Assembly (NCBI GenBank): GCA_014904845.1
Contig: MU119213.1
Location: 124,001-188,000, forward strand
Source: Acephala macrosclerotiorum
Lineage: Eukaryota; Ascomycota; Leotiomycetes; Helotiales; Mollisiaceae
Reading direction: 5' to 3'
Length of the DNA stretch: 64,000 nucleotides
A program made the translations under genes and the position numbers. The notes below the pieces were generated by a model. It had not been told where the DNA came from. It did no database searches and was given only the letters and a program-made list of their open reading frames with translations. Position 1 is the first letter of the stretch. Each line of letters begins with the position of its first letter. Of the stretch, positions 11,603-23,872 are shown piece by piece.

Positions 11603-12817
11603 ATGGCTGGGCAGTCGAAGGAGGCACCTATTCCTCCCTGGGGGCTGGCTGTTGCAGGTGCCACCGGCGCGGTGATTGCGAATGCGATTGTATATCCCTT
11701 AGACATGTGAGAGAACCTCAAATCTAGGAATGGTGCTCGAGGAGCCGATATCTTTGGCAGAAACTTGTTTTTGTGTTACTCTCTTACTAATTCATGGTAT
11801 TTAGAGTCAAAACCCGCCTCCAAGTGCAGGTCAAACGGAAGCCAAGCGATCCTGCTCCAACTGGTGTTGATGCAACACACTATACCTCAACCTGGGATGC
11901 GATATCAAAGATTGTGGCCGACGATGGAGTTATTGGACTATACTCTGGGATCAATGGGGCGCTGATTGGTGTGGCTTCGACAAACTTCGCATACTTCTAC
12001 TGGTATTCCGTTGTTCGGACCCTCTACCTATCCTCGCAGACTGTTCCAGGTCCACCGGGTACTGCAGTTGAACTGTCGTTAGGTGCGGTGGCAGGAGCTG
12101 TTGCACAGATCTTCACGATTCCCGTGGCTGTCGTAACGACCCGTCAACAGACTCAGGGGAAAGGAGAGAAGAAGGGGATGATAGATACAGCCAAGGACGT
12201 GATTGACAGTGAGGATGGATGGAGTGGCCTCTGGAGAGGTCTAAAGGCCAGTTTGGTGTTGGTTGTCAACCCCGCCATCACATATGGTGCCTATCAAAGA
12301 TTACGGGAGATCATATTCCCTGGCAAGCTCAACCTCAGACCTTGGGAAGCTTTCTGTGGGTGTACACTTCCTCTGGCATTTACTCACTAACCCTCTTCTT
12401 AAGTACTGGGAGCAATGTCTAAATCACTTGCAACAATCGCAACTCAGCCCCTCATCGTGGCCAAGGTTGGTCTTCAGTCGAAGCCACCACCATCCCGAGG
12501 AGGGAAGCCTTTCAAGAGCTTTATCGAGGTCATGCAATTCATTGTGCACAATGAAGGTTGGCTCGGACTATTCAAGGGTATTGCACCGCAAATATCCAAA
12601 GGTCTAATCGTGCAAGGCCTCCTCATGATGACGAAAGAAAGGTATGGCTACTCCCTAACTCCTTTTGCCTTGCTAGAATGCTAAGAAGACCAGGATGGAA
12701 CTTATGTTCATTCTCTTATTCAGATATCTCAGAAAGATCAAGTCTGAAAAGCTCGCACAGGCTGCTGAACTCGCCGCTGCAAAGGCGAAGTCGGCATTGC
12801 CCCTGGTTACGAAGTAG
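11603..12817 (+). CDS. Mitochondrial-carrier-family protein, peroxisomal adenine nucleotide transporter type (PMP47/ANT1)
   Basis: A 328-residue solute carrier with three carrier repeats. Exons are 11603-11706, 11805-12355, 12404-12641 and 12725-12817 plus one base at 12724. Introns are 11707-11804, 12356-12403 and 12642-12723. Splicing 1 restores the signature PLDIVKTRLQ, repeat 2 has IPVAVVTTRQQT, and splicing 2 restores LLGAMSKSLATIATQPLIVAK of repeat 3. The N-terminus MAGQSKEAPIPPWGLAVAG and the repeat-2/3 sequences resemble the PMP47/ANT1/SLC25A17 branch, which exchanges ATP and AMP across the peroxisomal membrane for fatty-acid activation. Substrate is inferred from this resemblance only. 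The C-terminus is a basic coiled segment rich in Ala/Lys. The gene is divergent from palB. Confidence 0.88.
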
Positions 12818-13636
12818 GTGCTAGAAATAATGCGATCCTCTGGTTATGATGGTTTTGGGACATGAGGACAAGCACGCTTAGAGCGGTCAGGAGTTTTGTA
12901 ATATATTGTTCGCTATGAGTACATATGACCCTTGCCATATGTTGTGCACCGTGACAAATACAAATGTTGACGGGTTGGATTGTAAGTAGGAATTCGATAA
13001 TCCACAGCGCTGTAATGTACCCGTTCCTATGAGCCTTCTTGGGCTGGTTATGCTGGGAGCTGGTCTTAGACTCTGTTGAACAGCGTAGTTAATATAGAGC
13101 TATAGAGATAGGCTGCAGGTTGAAAGATACACGTTTCTTCATTTGGGTTCTAGATGTTCCATGTCCTGATGAGCATCCTAGAAGCCGCCACACATTGCCT
13201 GGGAGTGTGTCTTCTCTCAATTAGCATTGCAACGGATGGCAATGCAGCCTGAGAATCTGGGTACAATTGTGGCAGACTTCGACGGTGTTATTATTCAGAA
13301 CCTATGATAGCATTGCGATCCATGCCCATTGAATCCATTGGCCAATGTTTGAAATGATTCAGGGACTTTGCCAAAAATTTTGACGGTTTAATAGCCGGTT
13401 AAGGAGGTTAACCGCCTATTATACCTTCAAAACGCGAACGGACAGTATTCCAGGAGGAAAATCCGAGTCGAAGTCGAACGTTGAAAAGCACGAAGTGCCG
13501 ATCACGTGGTAGTGGTCGCTTAAACTTTTCCGCGCCCACAAACGTGCGGTGGAAAGTGCCATCGAGAACTTCCTTTCATAATCGAGACGTCAAGACAACA
13601 CCAATTCTTCGAGACTGCAAACACAGAACCGTCAAA
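12818..13636. other. Intergenic: 3' UTR of the carrier and eL29 promoter
   Basis: About 820 bases without a plausible ORF. An E-box CACGTG at 13503-13508 lies about 130 bases before the eL29 start. No other clear signal was seen. Confidence 0.5.
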
Positions 13637-14253
13637 ATGGCGAGTAAGTAATCCCGCTCTTCCAATTTTCTCTGGTGGCGTGCTGTTCGCTGGTTCTATG
13701 CGCAGCGTCTGTTGTGATTATCCTGCACCGCACCGCACCGGTCCAGCTCTTGGTCTTTTCCTCACTCTGCCACATCTTCAAATGCTTCGTACTGATCAAC
13801 TTTCTCAATAGAGTCTAAGAACAGCTCTCAGCATAATCAGTCCAAGAAGGCTCATAGGAACGGGTACGTTACAGCGCTGTGAAGCCGAGGCTGAGCTTGT
13901 TGCTCTAGCATTTCCCACGATTCCAGCTGATGAAATACGCCAACAACAGTATCAAGAAGCCCAAGACCTCGAGATATCCATCTCTGAAGGGTACCGATCC
14001 TAAATTCCGAAGAAACCACAGACATGCTCTCCACGGAACAATGAAGGCTTTGGTAGGCGCTCAGATATGGTCCCTTCACTGGGAAGGTGCTAATGAATAT
14101 GCAGAAGGCGCAGAGAGAGGGTGCGGACAAGTCATGAGCATTACGTTGACTTCTTTCTTCGATTACGGGTTGTGGTATTTGCATTGGCAAAGGCGCATTC
14201 TGGAGGCACATGAGGGCAAAGCCGGATTTGCAGCTACCAGGTCACGACGATAG
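13637..14253 (+). CDS. RPL29: 60S ribosomal protein eL29
   Basis: Small basic protein of the large ribosomal subunit. Exon 1 is only 7 bases (13637-13643). Intron 1 (13644-13811) splits codon 3. Exon 2 is 13812-13863, intron 2 is 13864-13949, and exon 3 starts at 13950. The spliced product begins MAKSKNSSQHNQSKKAHRNG and continues through IKKPKTSRYPSLKGTDPKFR to HALHGTMKAL, a full match to the eL29 family. The family normally ends within about 10 residues of that point. The end here is unresolved. Reading on without splicing gives a 53-residue foreign-looking tail to TAG at 14253. A third intron from GTAGGC at 14053 to an acceptor at 14192 or 14205 would give a 60- or 69-residue protein. I favour splicing. 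Confidence 0.9.
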
Positions 14254-15629
14254 CTCACTCTCGAAATAAGAAGAGCTTTGTCGCGCTCTTTCCTCTCAAC
14301 AATCGACTTGACCGCGACCGACGAATGTGACGAACAAGATCATGGCATTGTGTGTGTACAGCATTACGAGCCACTCTCCATGCTCATTTGCTGAAGGATA
14401 ATATCTTTCGTGCCAAGAATACATCTCAAGCCCCTTCATTACCAAACACCTTTCTTCTTTACTCTATGAGGCAATGGTGCATGAAGGATGGGCTACATTT
14501 GTAGAATTAATCTCGATTCCAAGTGGCGATTATAAGGATATGTTGAGGGTTTTATAAGAGGTCTCTTTGGTGGGATACCGGATCTCACTTCAGTCTCCTG
14601 GACTGGTGAGCCTCTGTTGGCCTCCAATGTGCAAGAAGTCTTGCCCTTGGTTGGTCCTTACTTTACGTTATCAGGACCTCCGTATATATCCCACAACCCT
14701 TGATCTAATCCAGGGCCTTCCATCAAGGACAAAATCCTTTCACATTGACTGTGGTGTTGACAATAGCTGAGGGACTCAATAGAACTGCCAGCAATACAGA
14801 TCTATTTTCACTCACTACTACTTTGTGACTGTGTTGAAGATCCTCTCAACATGCCGTGATTTGCAACTGATGATGGCTAATGACTCGGCCTTGACGTCCA
14901 TATTCGTGAATTACTCCGAAATGCCAAATACCCTCAAGCTCGAAGACGATGAGTTATAACTCCACTCAGTTGTAAAGTTGACCACTTACCCCCCTCGAGA
15001 CTGGATTCGCTTTGAACAAAGCAAAGTACGCTAATTGGCCAAAAGCGGCAACGATCTATCTGCCTTTGACCTGAAGGCTGGTCCAAGAATCTTTCTCCCG
15101 CAACACAACATCCATAGAACTCGACTTCCACCGCTGTGCGCTTTCGTTTTCCTCTTTTGCGTAGGTACCATCTACCTGTAACTGCCCCTCCGCTCGCCCC
15201 TTATCCGAGACTCGAAACTTCGTTGTTCACAAGCTGACCCGACAGCTCCTCACAGACACTCAACTCAGGCAGCAGGCACTGCTGAAGAGCTCTTTGATCC
15301 TCTTAAGCCATCAATCTGAGGTCACGAATTCTCCACAATCGACGAGTAACTCTCATTCACTGTTCTCGACGGTCTATATTTGGATACTCGACCGCCGAGT
15401 ACGACCACGGCATTGATCATACTCCCTGAATAAAAGCGTTGCGAAACACTGCTCTTCTTCACGGACCACAAGCTGCCCTAAGTGTGCAGTACTATTCTCT
15501 GGGCCATCGTTGGTGCATTGACACTCGACACAGCGTTAGATCTGAAGCTTCGTTTCACATTTCGAAAATCCCGAGACATCTTCAAAGTCGTCTTTCTCGA
15601 ACCTCAGCCTCTTCAGCTCCAACGCTACG
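14254..15629. other. Intergenic gap upstream of VTS1
   Basis: These 1.4 kb contain only short spurious ORFs. The last 400 bases are pyrimidine-rich and probably form the VTS1 promoter and 5' UTR. No RNA gene or repeat is visible. Confidence 0.5.
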
Positions 15630-17571
15630 ATGCTCAACATGTCTGCCGTAGGCAATCGAAATAGCACACCGGTCGAGTCGAACAGCTCTTCTCTACGTCC
15701 GCCATCTTCTCGTGCCATCGGTTCCGGCCATCATCTTCGTGCGTCTGCAGACATGGCAGCATTCTCGGCCTCACCCTCCTCGAGTCGAATCCGACCTTCG
15801 TCAGACTTCTATGGCACACAACAGAATCAGGGACAAGGAGGATCTGAGAATGACGCATCTGACAAGATTGCTCAGCAGTGGATTGCGGATATTGACCAGT
15901 ACGAAACCACACTGGAAGAAATGGCAGCTGCGACCCTCGACCAAGATTTCAAAGACGAGCTAAGTGCCATCGAACAATGGTTTAGAGTACTGAGCGAGGC
16001 CGAACGAACTGCTGCCTTGTATGCCCTACTCCAGCAGACAACCCAAGTGCAGATTCGATTCTTCATTCAGGTGTTGCAGCAGATGGGCAAAAATCACCCG
16101 ATGTCTGGTGTTCTTTCACCAGCTAACTTCGATAAAGGTTCGTGTCTCGTCTTCTTTCATTGTTACCGTAAGCTAATAGTATATGCTAGATCCTATGTCG
16201 AACAGACTCAGCGATGCCATGGGTAAGCTCAGTGTCGAAGGCTCACGAAACTCCTTGACCAGACCTCCCGCGACCCCTTCTGCCAAGAGACACTCTGGCC
16301 TCGATGCATCCACAATCAATGCCATGTTTCCTGATGCCGCTGCTGCAATTGCTACCGAGAAAGCAAAATTTACCCAGCAAACTGGAAACCCACCCTCCTC
16401 AAACCGTAACAGTGCTGCATACGACGCGCGTAATTCGATGACAGCTCCTACTATTTCTGGCCCTGCAGATGCTACTGAGAACAATGGAGCTCCCTCACCT
16501 TCTCCCTGGGGCTCTCGAAACAATGACCAAGCTGCTAGACCGAAATCTTCTTCGGGACAGCCACCGATGGGCCAGTTCATGCAACCACCTCGATCACCTG
16601 TAGTACCTATTTCTGGAAATACCAATCTGCAGAGTACTACGATCAACGCTCCTGACAACCAAGGTCAAGACCTCCCACTGCTGTCACCTTACAATGCTGG
16701 AAATGGAAATTGGGCTTCTATGGTCAATACTCCAATGGTTCCTTCTTTCAACTCCCCAAACAGCTCAAGTCAAGCTGATATGGTTGCCAACGCCACGGCT
16801 ATGAAACTTGCAGCTCTCTCAACTGTGAACAACCGCTTTGCCCTAGATGATGTGCGAAAGTACCGTCGAGCTCGGTCAAATGACGGCCATGGATCGACCG
16901 GACAGGGTCCTTTGTCTCCCGGCCTTCAAAACAATATGCCTGGCGCCAACGTTGTTATGATTAATGAACATGGTCAAGTCTTGAGCCGGGATCAGGTATT
17001 GGCTCTTCAAGCGCAGCAAAATGCTGCTGCTTTCGCAGGTCGAAGATCACGCCCAAGCTCGCCAGGATTGGCAATGCAAGGTGGAGGGTTTGGGCAACTT
17101 GGATTCGCATCGCCGCAGAACAATGGTTTCCTCGCCGCATATGATGGCTCTTCTCCACTCATGAACAACGGCATGGGGACGTTGAATTTGGGGCAGTTTG
17201 GTCTTTCTGGACATGAAGGTTACCTTTCTGATCATAGCGACATGGTGCGAGGTCGATCTCCACGTGGCAGAAGAGGCAGCTCAAAACCTCCCGAGGATCC
17301 TACTGATCCAAGCCTTCTCCAAGACATTCCCAGTTGGCTGAGAAGTTTGAGGCTCCACAAATATACGGACAACTTGAAGGACATGAATTGGACTGAGCTT
17401 GTTGAACTGGATGAGAAGGCTTTGGAGGAAAGAGGTGTCAATGCTCTGGGAGCGCGAAGAAAGATGCTGAAAGTCTTCGAACAAGTCAAAGGTAACCCTT
17501 CCAGTAATATTCGTTTCGTTCCAGATCATTAACAAATAGTAGAAGCCAAGGCAGAAGGCAAGCTTGCGTGA
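15630..17571 (+). CDS. VTS1: VTS1, SAM-domain RNA-binding post-transcriptional regulator
   Basis: Vts1/Smaug-family proteins bind stem-loop RNA (CNGG loops) through a SAM domain and recruit the CCR4-NOT deadenylase to destabilise mRNA in the cytoplasm. Exons are 15630-16137, 16190-17491 and 17540-17571, giving 613 residues from the first [11 protein letters not shown] at 15639 is an equally plausible start. Intron 2 (17492-17539, branch TTAAC) removes a readthrough end and yields the family-like tail [12 protein letters not shown]. Residues about 70-170 form the conserved N-terminal helical region ([18 protein letters not shown]...). The middle is Asn/Ser/Pro/Gln-rich. The SAM domain lies near residues 543-602, from [20 protein letters not shown] to [10 protein letters not shown]. 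Strong identification. Confidence 0.93.
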
Positions 17572-18294
17572 TCAGTGTCTAGACACTGACTTAGTAGCAA
17601 TATATCGGAAATTTTCTCAGGTCCCAACGAACTGTTGACTTGGGGAAGCGTTATCGACTTCTCTAACAAAGGAGATGTGTGTTATTAGCGACGTGTGAAC
17701 CCTGGTTGGCTACGTACATGTGTTGCATATGAAATCAGAATGATTCACGTCATTTCAAGCGAGGTCCTTGCGGCATAGCAGGCCTTGGAATGATAATGAA
17801 ACGGATTAAGTGGATTCGTAGGACAATAACAAATATGATTTTTTGCATTGTTTATTGTGCCTATAAAATATCTGTGCTCTACCTTTCGAACTGAAGCTAT
17901 CTTCATTGACCTGTGAAGTTGAGTGGTTTGTGATATGAGAGTGCTTGCGACGAGGGAACTCATAGATTCATGATTGCTAGGACTGAATGCTTGCCCAATG
18001 GAGAAACAATCAACGTAGCTTTAAACAAATAACTTTATCCTTCCCTGGGTCTAAGCTGCTCGAGTATGATTTGGTCACGGCGGGGTTAAGGGATGCAAGG
18101 CTGAAGTGGGGCAAACGCGGAGCTAGTCTAGCCGGGATGCGAGGCTGAGGTCGACGACGCCAAATAATTGAAATGTAAATTTTGCCATTGACCACCAAAT
18201 CCAAGCCGACAACGGCATCCTGCGGATTCACCTAGAAGATTCGCAATAGACCCCTGATGTCTCTATTAACTCGCGTGCCCCCTCAGTCGTCGAC
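17572..18294. other. Intergenic: VTS1 3' UTR and TFC4 promoter
   Basis: These 720 bases hold no credible ORF on either strand. A/T-rich segments near 17820-17870 are the only notable texture. Confidence 0.5.
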
Positions 18295-21200
18295 ATGTCG
18301 CGACCGATAGCGCAAATCCCGACCGCTACGAACATGCTAGACAAGCCATCAGATCCCAGATTCAGCGAGAGCCAACTGCCAATATGGAATTTCCGCGAGC
18401 AGAACAATACAGAGCCGTCAGATATCCGCAATCACTGGGACTATAATTCTTTGGCGCCGTCGCAACCAGAGCATGCTGGACCTCATATACCTCATGTCCA
18501 TAATCGACTTGGGTATCCAACTACTCCAGTTGCGCAAGCTGGGCAACATGTGCCTCATATACCGGCCGCCTCTACTCGCTTCGGATACCCTCCTACTCCT
18601 GCTTCGCAAGCTGGCAATCACATACCTCCACAGACTGTTCATGGTCAATCCGTGTATCCTGCTCCCGCTTCGCAACTTGGACCCTTCATACCCCAGCTGC
18701 CTGCTAGCATGAACCATGTCATGTATTGCCATGCTTCACCTCCTCACGCTGGACACCCTGCGCAAGCCGGCCAGGACCATTTCGCACATTTTCCTGGCCT
18801 GGCTTCGCAAGCTGGGCATCCAATACTTCAAAGTCCAGGCTCTGCTCGGATCACGGATTTGGACACCGCCCGGAGCGAGTTCCAACTTGCTTCAGCACGC
18901 GAGAGACAGAAGAGTAGACTGGGAGTTGCTTTGGCAGAAGAGGGGGAGGACGGAGAAGATGAGGAGGAGGATGGAGAAGATGAGGATGAGGATGAGGATG
19001 AGGATGAGGAGGAAAACACTACTGCTTTGGCAGAAGAAGAAGAAGAAGACGACGGCGAGAGCGAGTCTCTGGAGGATTCGGAGTCAGGGTCAGCCGAGTA
19101 TCAACATATGTTAAGACATTTGACTGATGATTATCCCAGTGAGGAGGACGCCGACGACGATGAGCAAGACTCTATAGCATCTTTGGCATTTGTCAGGGAT
19201 AGTATGGGTGAGCTAAAAGATATGCTGACTGCTGACGGTCTAAATAAAATCATGAACAACGAGAAGCTCACCAAGCGTCCCAAGAAGAGACCCCGGCAAC
19301 GTATAGGAAAAGAGAAACGGCCACACGGAAGGCTTGGTCGCCACTACGGACCTCGCAAAGCAGCTGAGCTTCCTCCAGACATCCGAAAGCGTATAAACAA
19401 GGCAAATAATCTTTTTCTTGCAAAAGAATATGACGAGGCTCTGTTCGAGGCATCTGAGGTCGTTCGAATCAATGCGGAAACACCACATGCTTGGGATACG
19501 ATTGCGTCAATTTGGCAGGACTGGGGTGACGACTATAAAGCAGCCTCCTGCTTCTTTGTTGCAGCACACTTTAGGCCAAAATACGTCAGCGCATGGATGA
19601 AATGTGTTAACCTCTGCCTTGGACACGAAGGCCCGCACCGAAAGTCTTTCCTAAATCTTGCCAATAGGTCACTTGAAGCAGCAGTTCGCGCCAATCCTAC
19701 GAGCGTGCAGGCTCGATTGAAAAAAGCGGAAGTGAAAATTATGCTTGGAAGATTCCACCAGGCTATCAAGAACTACAAGATGATTCTTAAGCAAGAAAAA
19801 GCGCATAGATATGCTCTGCAGAAACTGGCTGAGATCTGCTTTGATATAGGCGAAGTCGAAACCGCAATACAACAGTACAAAGCCAGCTTACCATACTTCA
19901 GATCGGGCGACTTCGATGTAGCTTTTAGCTGGGAAGATCTCCGCACATACATCACCCTGTATGAAGCTGCCGGCCCGTACGATACTGCAATATCAGAACT
20001 GAAGTCCATTGCTCGGTGGTTAATTGGAAGGGATGATGATGTCTTCTGGGACGAGATCACGGCTGATGATCGTGAGTGGGACATCAACGACATGCGAAGG
20101 GTCGAAATTGCTGCCTACAATCCTGAGACGCATCCCCAATCACTATTCGGCGAATGTCTTCCACTTGAGTTCCGTTTCCAATTGGGAATGTTTCGGTTGA
20201 AGCTTGGCCATCATGACGAAGCAATAGTAAGTGGTTCTATCCATCTGACATAACTAAATTGACACGATATCAAGGCCCACCTCAACATACTCCATGGCCC
20301 AGAAGAAGACGACCGAAAGAATGTCTTTGATCATCCTGATCTGTTTCGCAGAACAGCAGATTTATTGTACGAAGCAGGTCTCCACGAAATCGCCATGAAG
20401 TTTTACCAAGCTTTGAGGCGAATACCAGAAGCCTCCGACGCTTCCCTGCTTATACAGATTGGCAGATGTCAGCTTGGGGAATCCAAAGACTATGACGCTG
20501 CTGAAAGCTTCAAAGCAGCCATAGATATCGAGCAGAACAACGAGGATGCTCGTCTCGAGCTGGCAAGATTGTATGAGAGAGTTGGGGATACTGAAAAAGC
20601 ATTGGTCTACTCCAACGAGCTAATTCAGTTAAGACGTGATACCCAGCATGAATACGATCGTCAGAGACTGGAACTGCCAGATGACGACGGGGTTTATGAT
20701 TACAAGAGTACCTCGAGACCTCGTCAGAAGGCATCGAAGCCTCGCGCGATTCAACCTCACCCGATGCAACCTCTCGCGATTCAACCACTCCCAATCCAAG
20801 CCCGGCCGATCAAGCCTCGCCAAACCCAGCCTCGCGCGAGTCAGCCTCCAACCAACCGACCTGACAGACGAGGCATCATCGACAAAGCAGAGTACCTTCA
20901 AACTCAATATAGATTTCTTAAGTCGGAGCGGGATGCTATGCGGGCTGGCGATATTGATGCATCCTCGATATGGTTGAATGCTGCAGAGTCTCTGACTAAT
21001 GACTTTCGAGATTTCAAAGCCTTCTACCCCTGGGACAAGTACATTCGCTTTACCGGATACTCGGGCAGTGCCAGACTAGAGGCAGAAATTTCGTTAGACT
21101 CTGAACTAGCAGCCATGGCCGAGCGTCTATCTAAAGGTTTCCGTACCTCTCTTATCTAAATAACCACTATACTGACAGTAGCAGACACCAGAGCCGATCC

Positions 21201-22282
21201 TTCGAACAAAGCTAATCCGTCTGATATCCCGAAGGACTTCAGAGGGATTTCCTTCCAGGAATGGCTAGACATATTTTTGGAGTATGCCTTGTGCCTCGCT
21301 CGGAATGGAAAAATGAAGACATCATACGAGATCTGTGAAGCTGCGAAAGACGCCATTGTCTTCTGCCACTCTCGGGAAGACATGTTCTTGATTCAATTAT
21401 GCTGGTGCAGTAAGTTTCGAAACCTCTTGTGGTATCTGAGACTGACATTTGGTATTAGTGTGTGCTCTGATTTCAAGTGACGAAGAAACTTGTTTGTCTG
21501 TTGCTCGATTTTTTATGAAAGACTACCAGTTCACTACAGATGCCTACCGAATGTTTGCAGCTGTAGCACGAGCATGTCACTCTCCTGTCTCTTGGTACAG
21601 TTCGGGACCGACGCAAAAGTTTATCCTTCGCCAAATCAAGGCCATGGACTTTGCTCTCGTGGATGAAGACCAACGCAAGAAACATTTCGCGGACAAGGGT
21701 TCCTATTCAGTCCAGGATGAGAAGGGGAATCCGATAGTCAACGATGACATGGATATAGCTCTGTTGATGATATATGGCCATATATTGTTCGCAGGTGGAA
21801 GCCATCATTATGCATTGAGTAAGTTCTAGCTCCCGTTTTACACATGTCACGACGGCTTATAGGTTACAGATTACTTCTTTCGGGCATATGCCTTGGATCC
21901 ACACAATCCGATGATCAATCTCAACATAGGCCTTGCGTATATTCAGCATGCGCTCAAACGACAAACGGAAAACCGGCAGTACAGTGTGACTCAAGGCGTG
22001 GCGTTCATGATGGCCTACTACACGTCGAGGAGCCAACATTCTCGTGTGGAAGAGAGACAGGAAGCTCATTATAACATTGCAAGGGTATATCACATGCTTG
22101 GTCTCCTTCACCTGGCGATTCCTTTCTACCAGAAAGTCCTGAACGAGAACTTGCGGTCGTCAACGAACCCGGCCGACGAAAACTTGGTGCTCGACACCGC
22201 TTACAATCTGCAAACCATTTATGTGTTGTCTGGGAACAGGAAACTGGCCGAAGAAATAACCAGGCAATGGTTGGTCATTTGA
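18295..22282 (+). CDS. TFC4: TFC4/tau131, TPR subunit of RNA polymerase III factor TFIIIC
   Basis: TFIIIC binds A and B boxes of tRNA genes. The tau131 subunit is the TPR scaffold that recruits TFIIIB. Exons are 18295-20226, 20275-21136, 21185-21409, 21459-21818 and 21870-22282, giving 1263 residues. Residues 1-200 are a Pro/His/Ala-rich region of degenerate ~27-residue repeats. Residues about 220-300 are very acidic. A basic stretch (KRPKKRPRQRIGKEKRPHGR) follows. Two TPR arrays come next, with hallmarks such as ANNLFLAKEYDEALFEASEV and AETPHAWDTIASIWQDWGD. A Gln/Pro-rich insert (residues about 805-845) separates later repeats. The C-terminus AEEITRQWLVI matches the family end. Intron 2 has two in-frame acceptors six bases apart (21178 and 21184). 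I used the second because it leaves room after the CTGAC branch site. Confidence 0.93.
18956..19020 (+). repeat. In-frame GAGGAT-type repeat coding the TFC4 acidic tract
   Basis: Purine-only repeat of GAG/GAT/GAA units, including four GAGGAT copies in a row, coding a nearly pure Asp/Glu tract in TFC4. It stays in frame, and length variation between strains is expected. Confidence 0.8.
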
Positions 22283-22514
22283 AAGCAGTCTCCACATGAT
22301 TGGTTGCAGCTTGGTTCTGTGCCGTCATCTTGCTCTATCTCGCCTGCCTCTTCGGGGTATCACCTCCACTTTCGTAGCGTCAACTCTGAGCTTGAACGAC
22401 CACGAAAGATCCTACTTTTACCAGCCGGAAACGGAACAATTCTTGAGGTTTTGCATTGCGGTACTGTTGGCAAACACTCCTTTCGCGACACGAATCATTC
22501 TCCCTGTTTAGAAG

Positions 22515-23752
22515 ATGAAAGCCCCAGCCTTAAAACCGGGTGATACGATAGCCTTTGTATCTCCTTCGGAACGATTGAATAATGCCTTTCCTATAGCGCA
22601 TGGCCGGGCAAAGTCCTTCTTCGAGAGGCTGGGATACAAGGTCAACGTTATTTTCGATATTCTCCAGCCGCAAATTTCCGGGACAGCGTTCTAAAGCGAT
22701 GCGAAGAAGTTCATGCGGCTTTCAGAGATCCAAACATCAAAATGGTGCTGTGCACGGCTGGAGGGACGACTGCTAATGAGCTTTTGCGCTTTCTCGACTA
22801 CGACCTGATCCGAGCGAACCTTAAGATTTTCTGTGGCTATTCCGATATCACCGTTCTACACTACGCGATCTACACCCAGACAGGGCATTCTACGGACTAA
22901 CAGTTCTGACAGAGTTTGGAGAGTATCCTGAGCCTTTGGAGTTCACAGCGAAGCACTTCTTTCATGTTTTGCAAGTTGCCAAAGCACAACCAATCGGTCC
23001 TGTTCCACGGTCTTTGGAATGGACTCAGGAACCTCTCGACTTCTTTATGGATGATGAGTCTAAGCAGCAGAGGGCGATGGCACCGAATCCAGGATGTAAG
23101 TCTCAACAAATCAGAGCCTCTTTCATACCTCTCCTATTCCCACGAAATAGAATGCACTGACTAAGTTTTCGTTGATAGGGCAGTGGCTTCGCGGTGGCAA
23201 AGCAACAGGCCGTATATTTGGCGGATGCCTGTCGGTGATCTTACGTCTGAGAGGAACTAAATACTGGCCTGATCATCGTGGAAAGATCTTCATGCTTGAG
23301 AACCCAATGGGAGAGAAGATGGATGTACCCCTACCGCTAGACCGCACACGTTCTTTCATGGCAGACCTTGCGAACATGAATCTTTTTGATGAGATTGCTG
23401 GATTGGTCATTGGGAGGCCATTTGCGTACAGTGGCAGGCTTCTAGAGGACTTCAATCAAATGGTCCTGGACTAATGCTGGGGGACTACGTATCTTATTTT
23501 GACAAATGTAGATATAGGTCATACGGTTCTCATTCTCACAATTCCATTTGACTTGGTACGTGTCCAATGCTTCAAAGCATTGTTCCCCTTTTTCATTTAA
23601 GTATCTTCCTGTCTCATTCCCAGAACATATATTTTACTCCAAAGACCGTTTAGAACATATTTACTAACATTGTTTTGATACTGCAGATGGTCACGCTAGA
23701 TTCAGAGAATGACGATTTCTCCATTCTGGAGGGAGGCGTGCTTGATGACTGA
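22515..23752 (+). pseudogene. Decayed S66 LD-carboxypeptidase / MccF-like peptidase
   Basis: The remains cover the whole family length: start MKAPALKPGDTIAFVSPSER, the nucleophile region FCGYSDITVLHYAI, and C-terminal NVDIGHT and LDSENDDFSILEGGV. Functional relatives cleave LD-peptide bonds of murein fragments or inactivate microcin C-type compounds. Three separate lesions break the frame. A one-base loss near 22673 leads to TAA at 22692-22694, so the first frame makes only 59 residues. A small deletion near 22886 shifts the frame after YTQTG. TAA at 23472-23474 replaces a Gln codon. Two introns are still recognisable, at about 23096-23179 (GTAAGT...GATAG) and 23556-23686. It starts 230 bases after TFC4 stops. 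No intact copy is in the window. A sequencing error could explain one lesion but hardly three. Confidence 0.85.
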
Positions 23753-23872
23753 GGCTGGTGGAGACTAGACTTTAGTTAGTTAAACCTCATCCCTCCTTAG
23801 ATAAATATCGAGAAGACTGCACTTGTTGTTTCGGCTTACTCTTGTGATTGTGCCCCCAATGAACGCTCGACC

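Noticed and set aside
13644..13811. Possible snoRNA in the first eL29 intron
   Set aside because: Ribosomal-protein introns often host C/D snoRNAs, but no clear C box (RTGATGA) paired with a D box was found.
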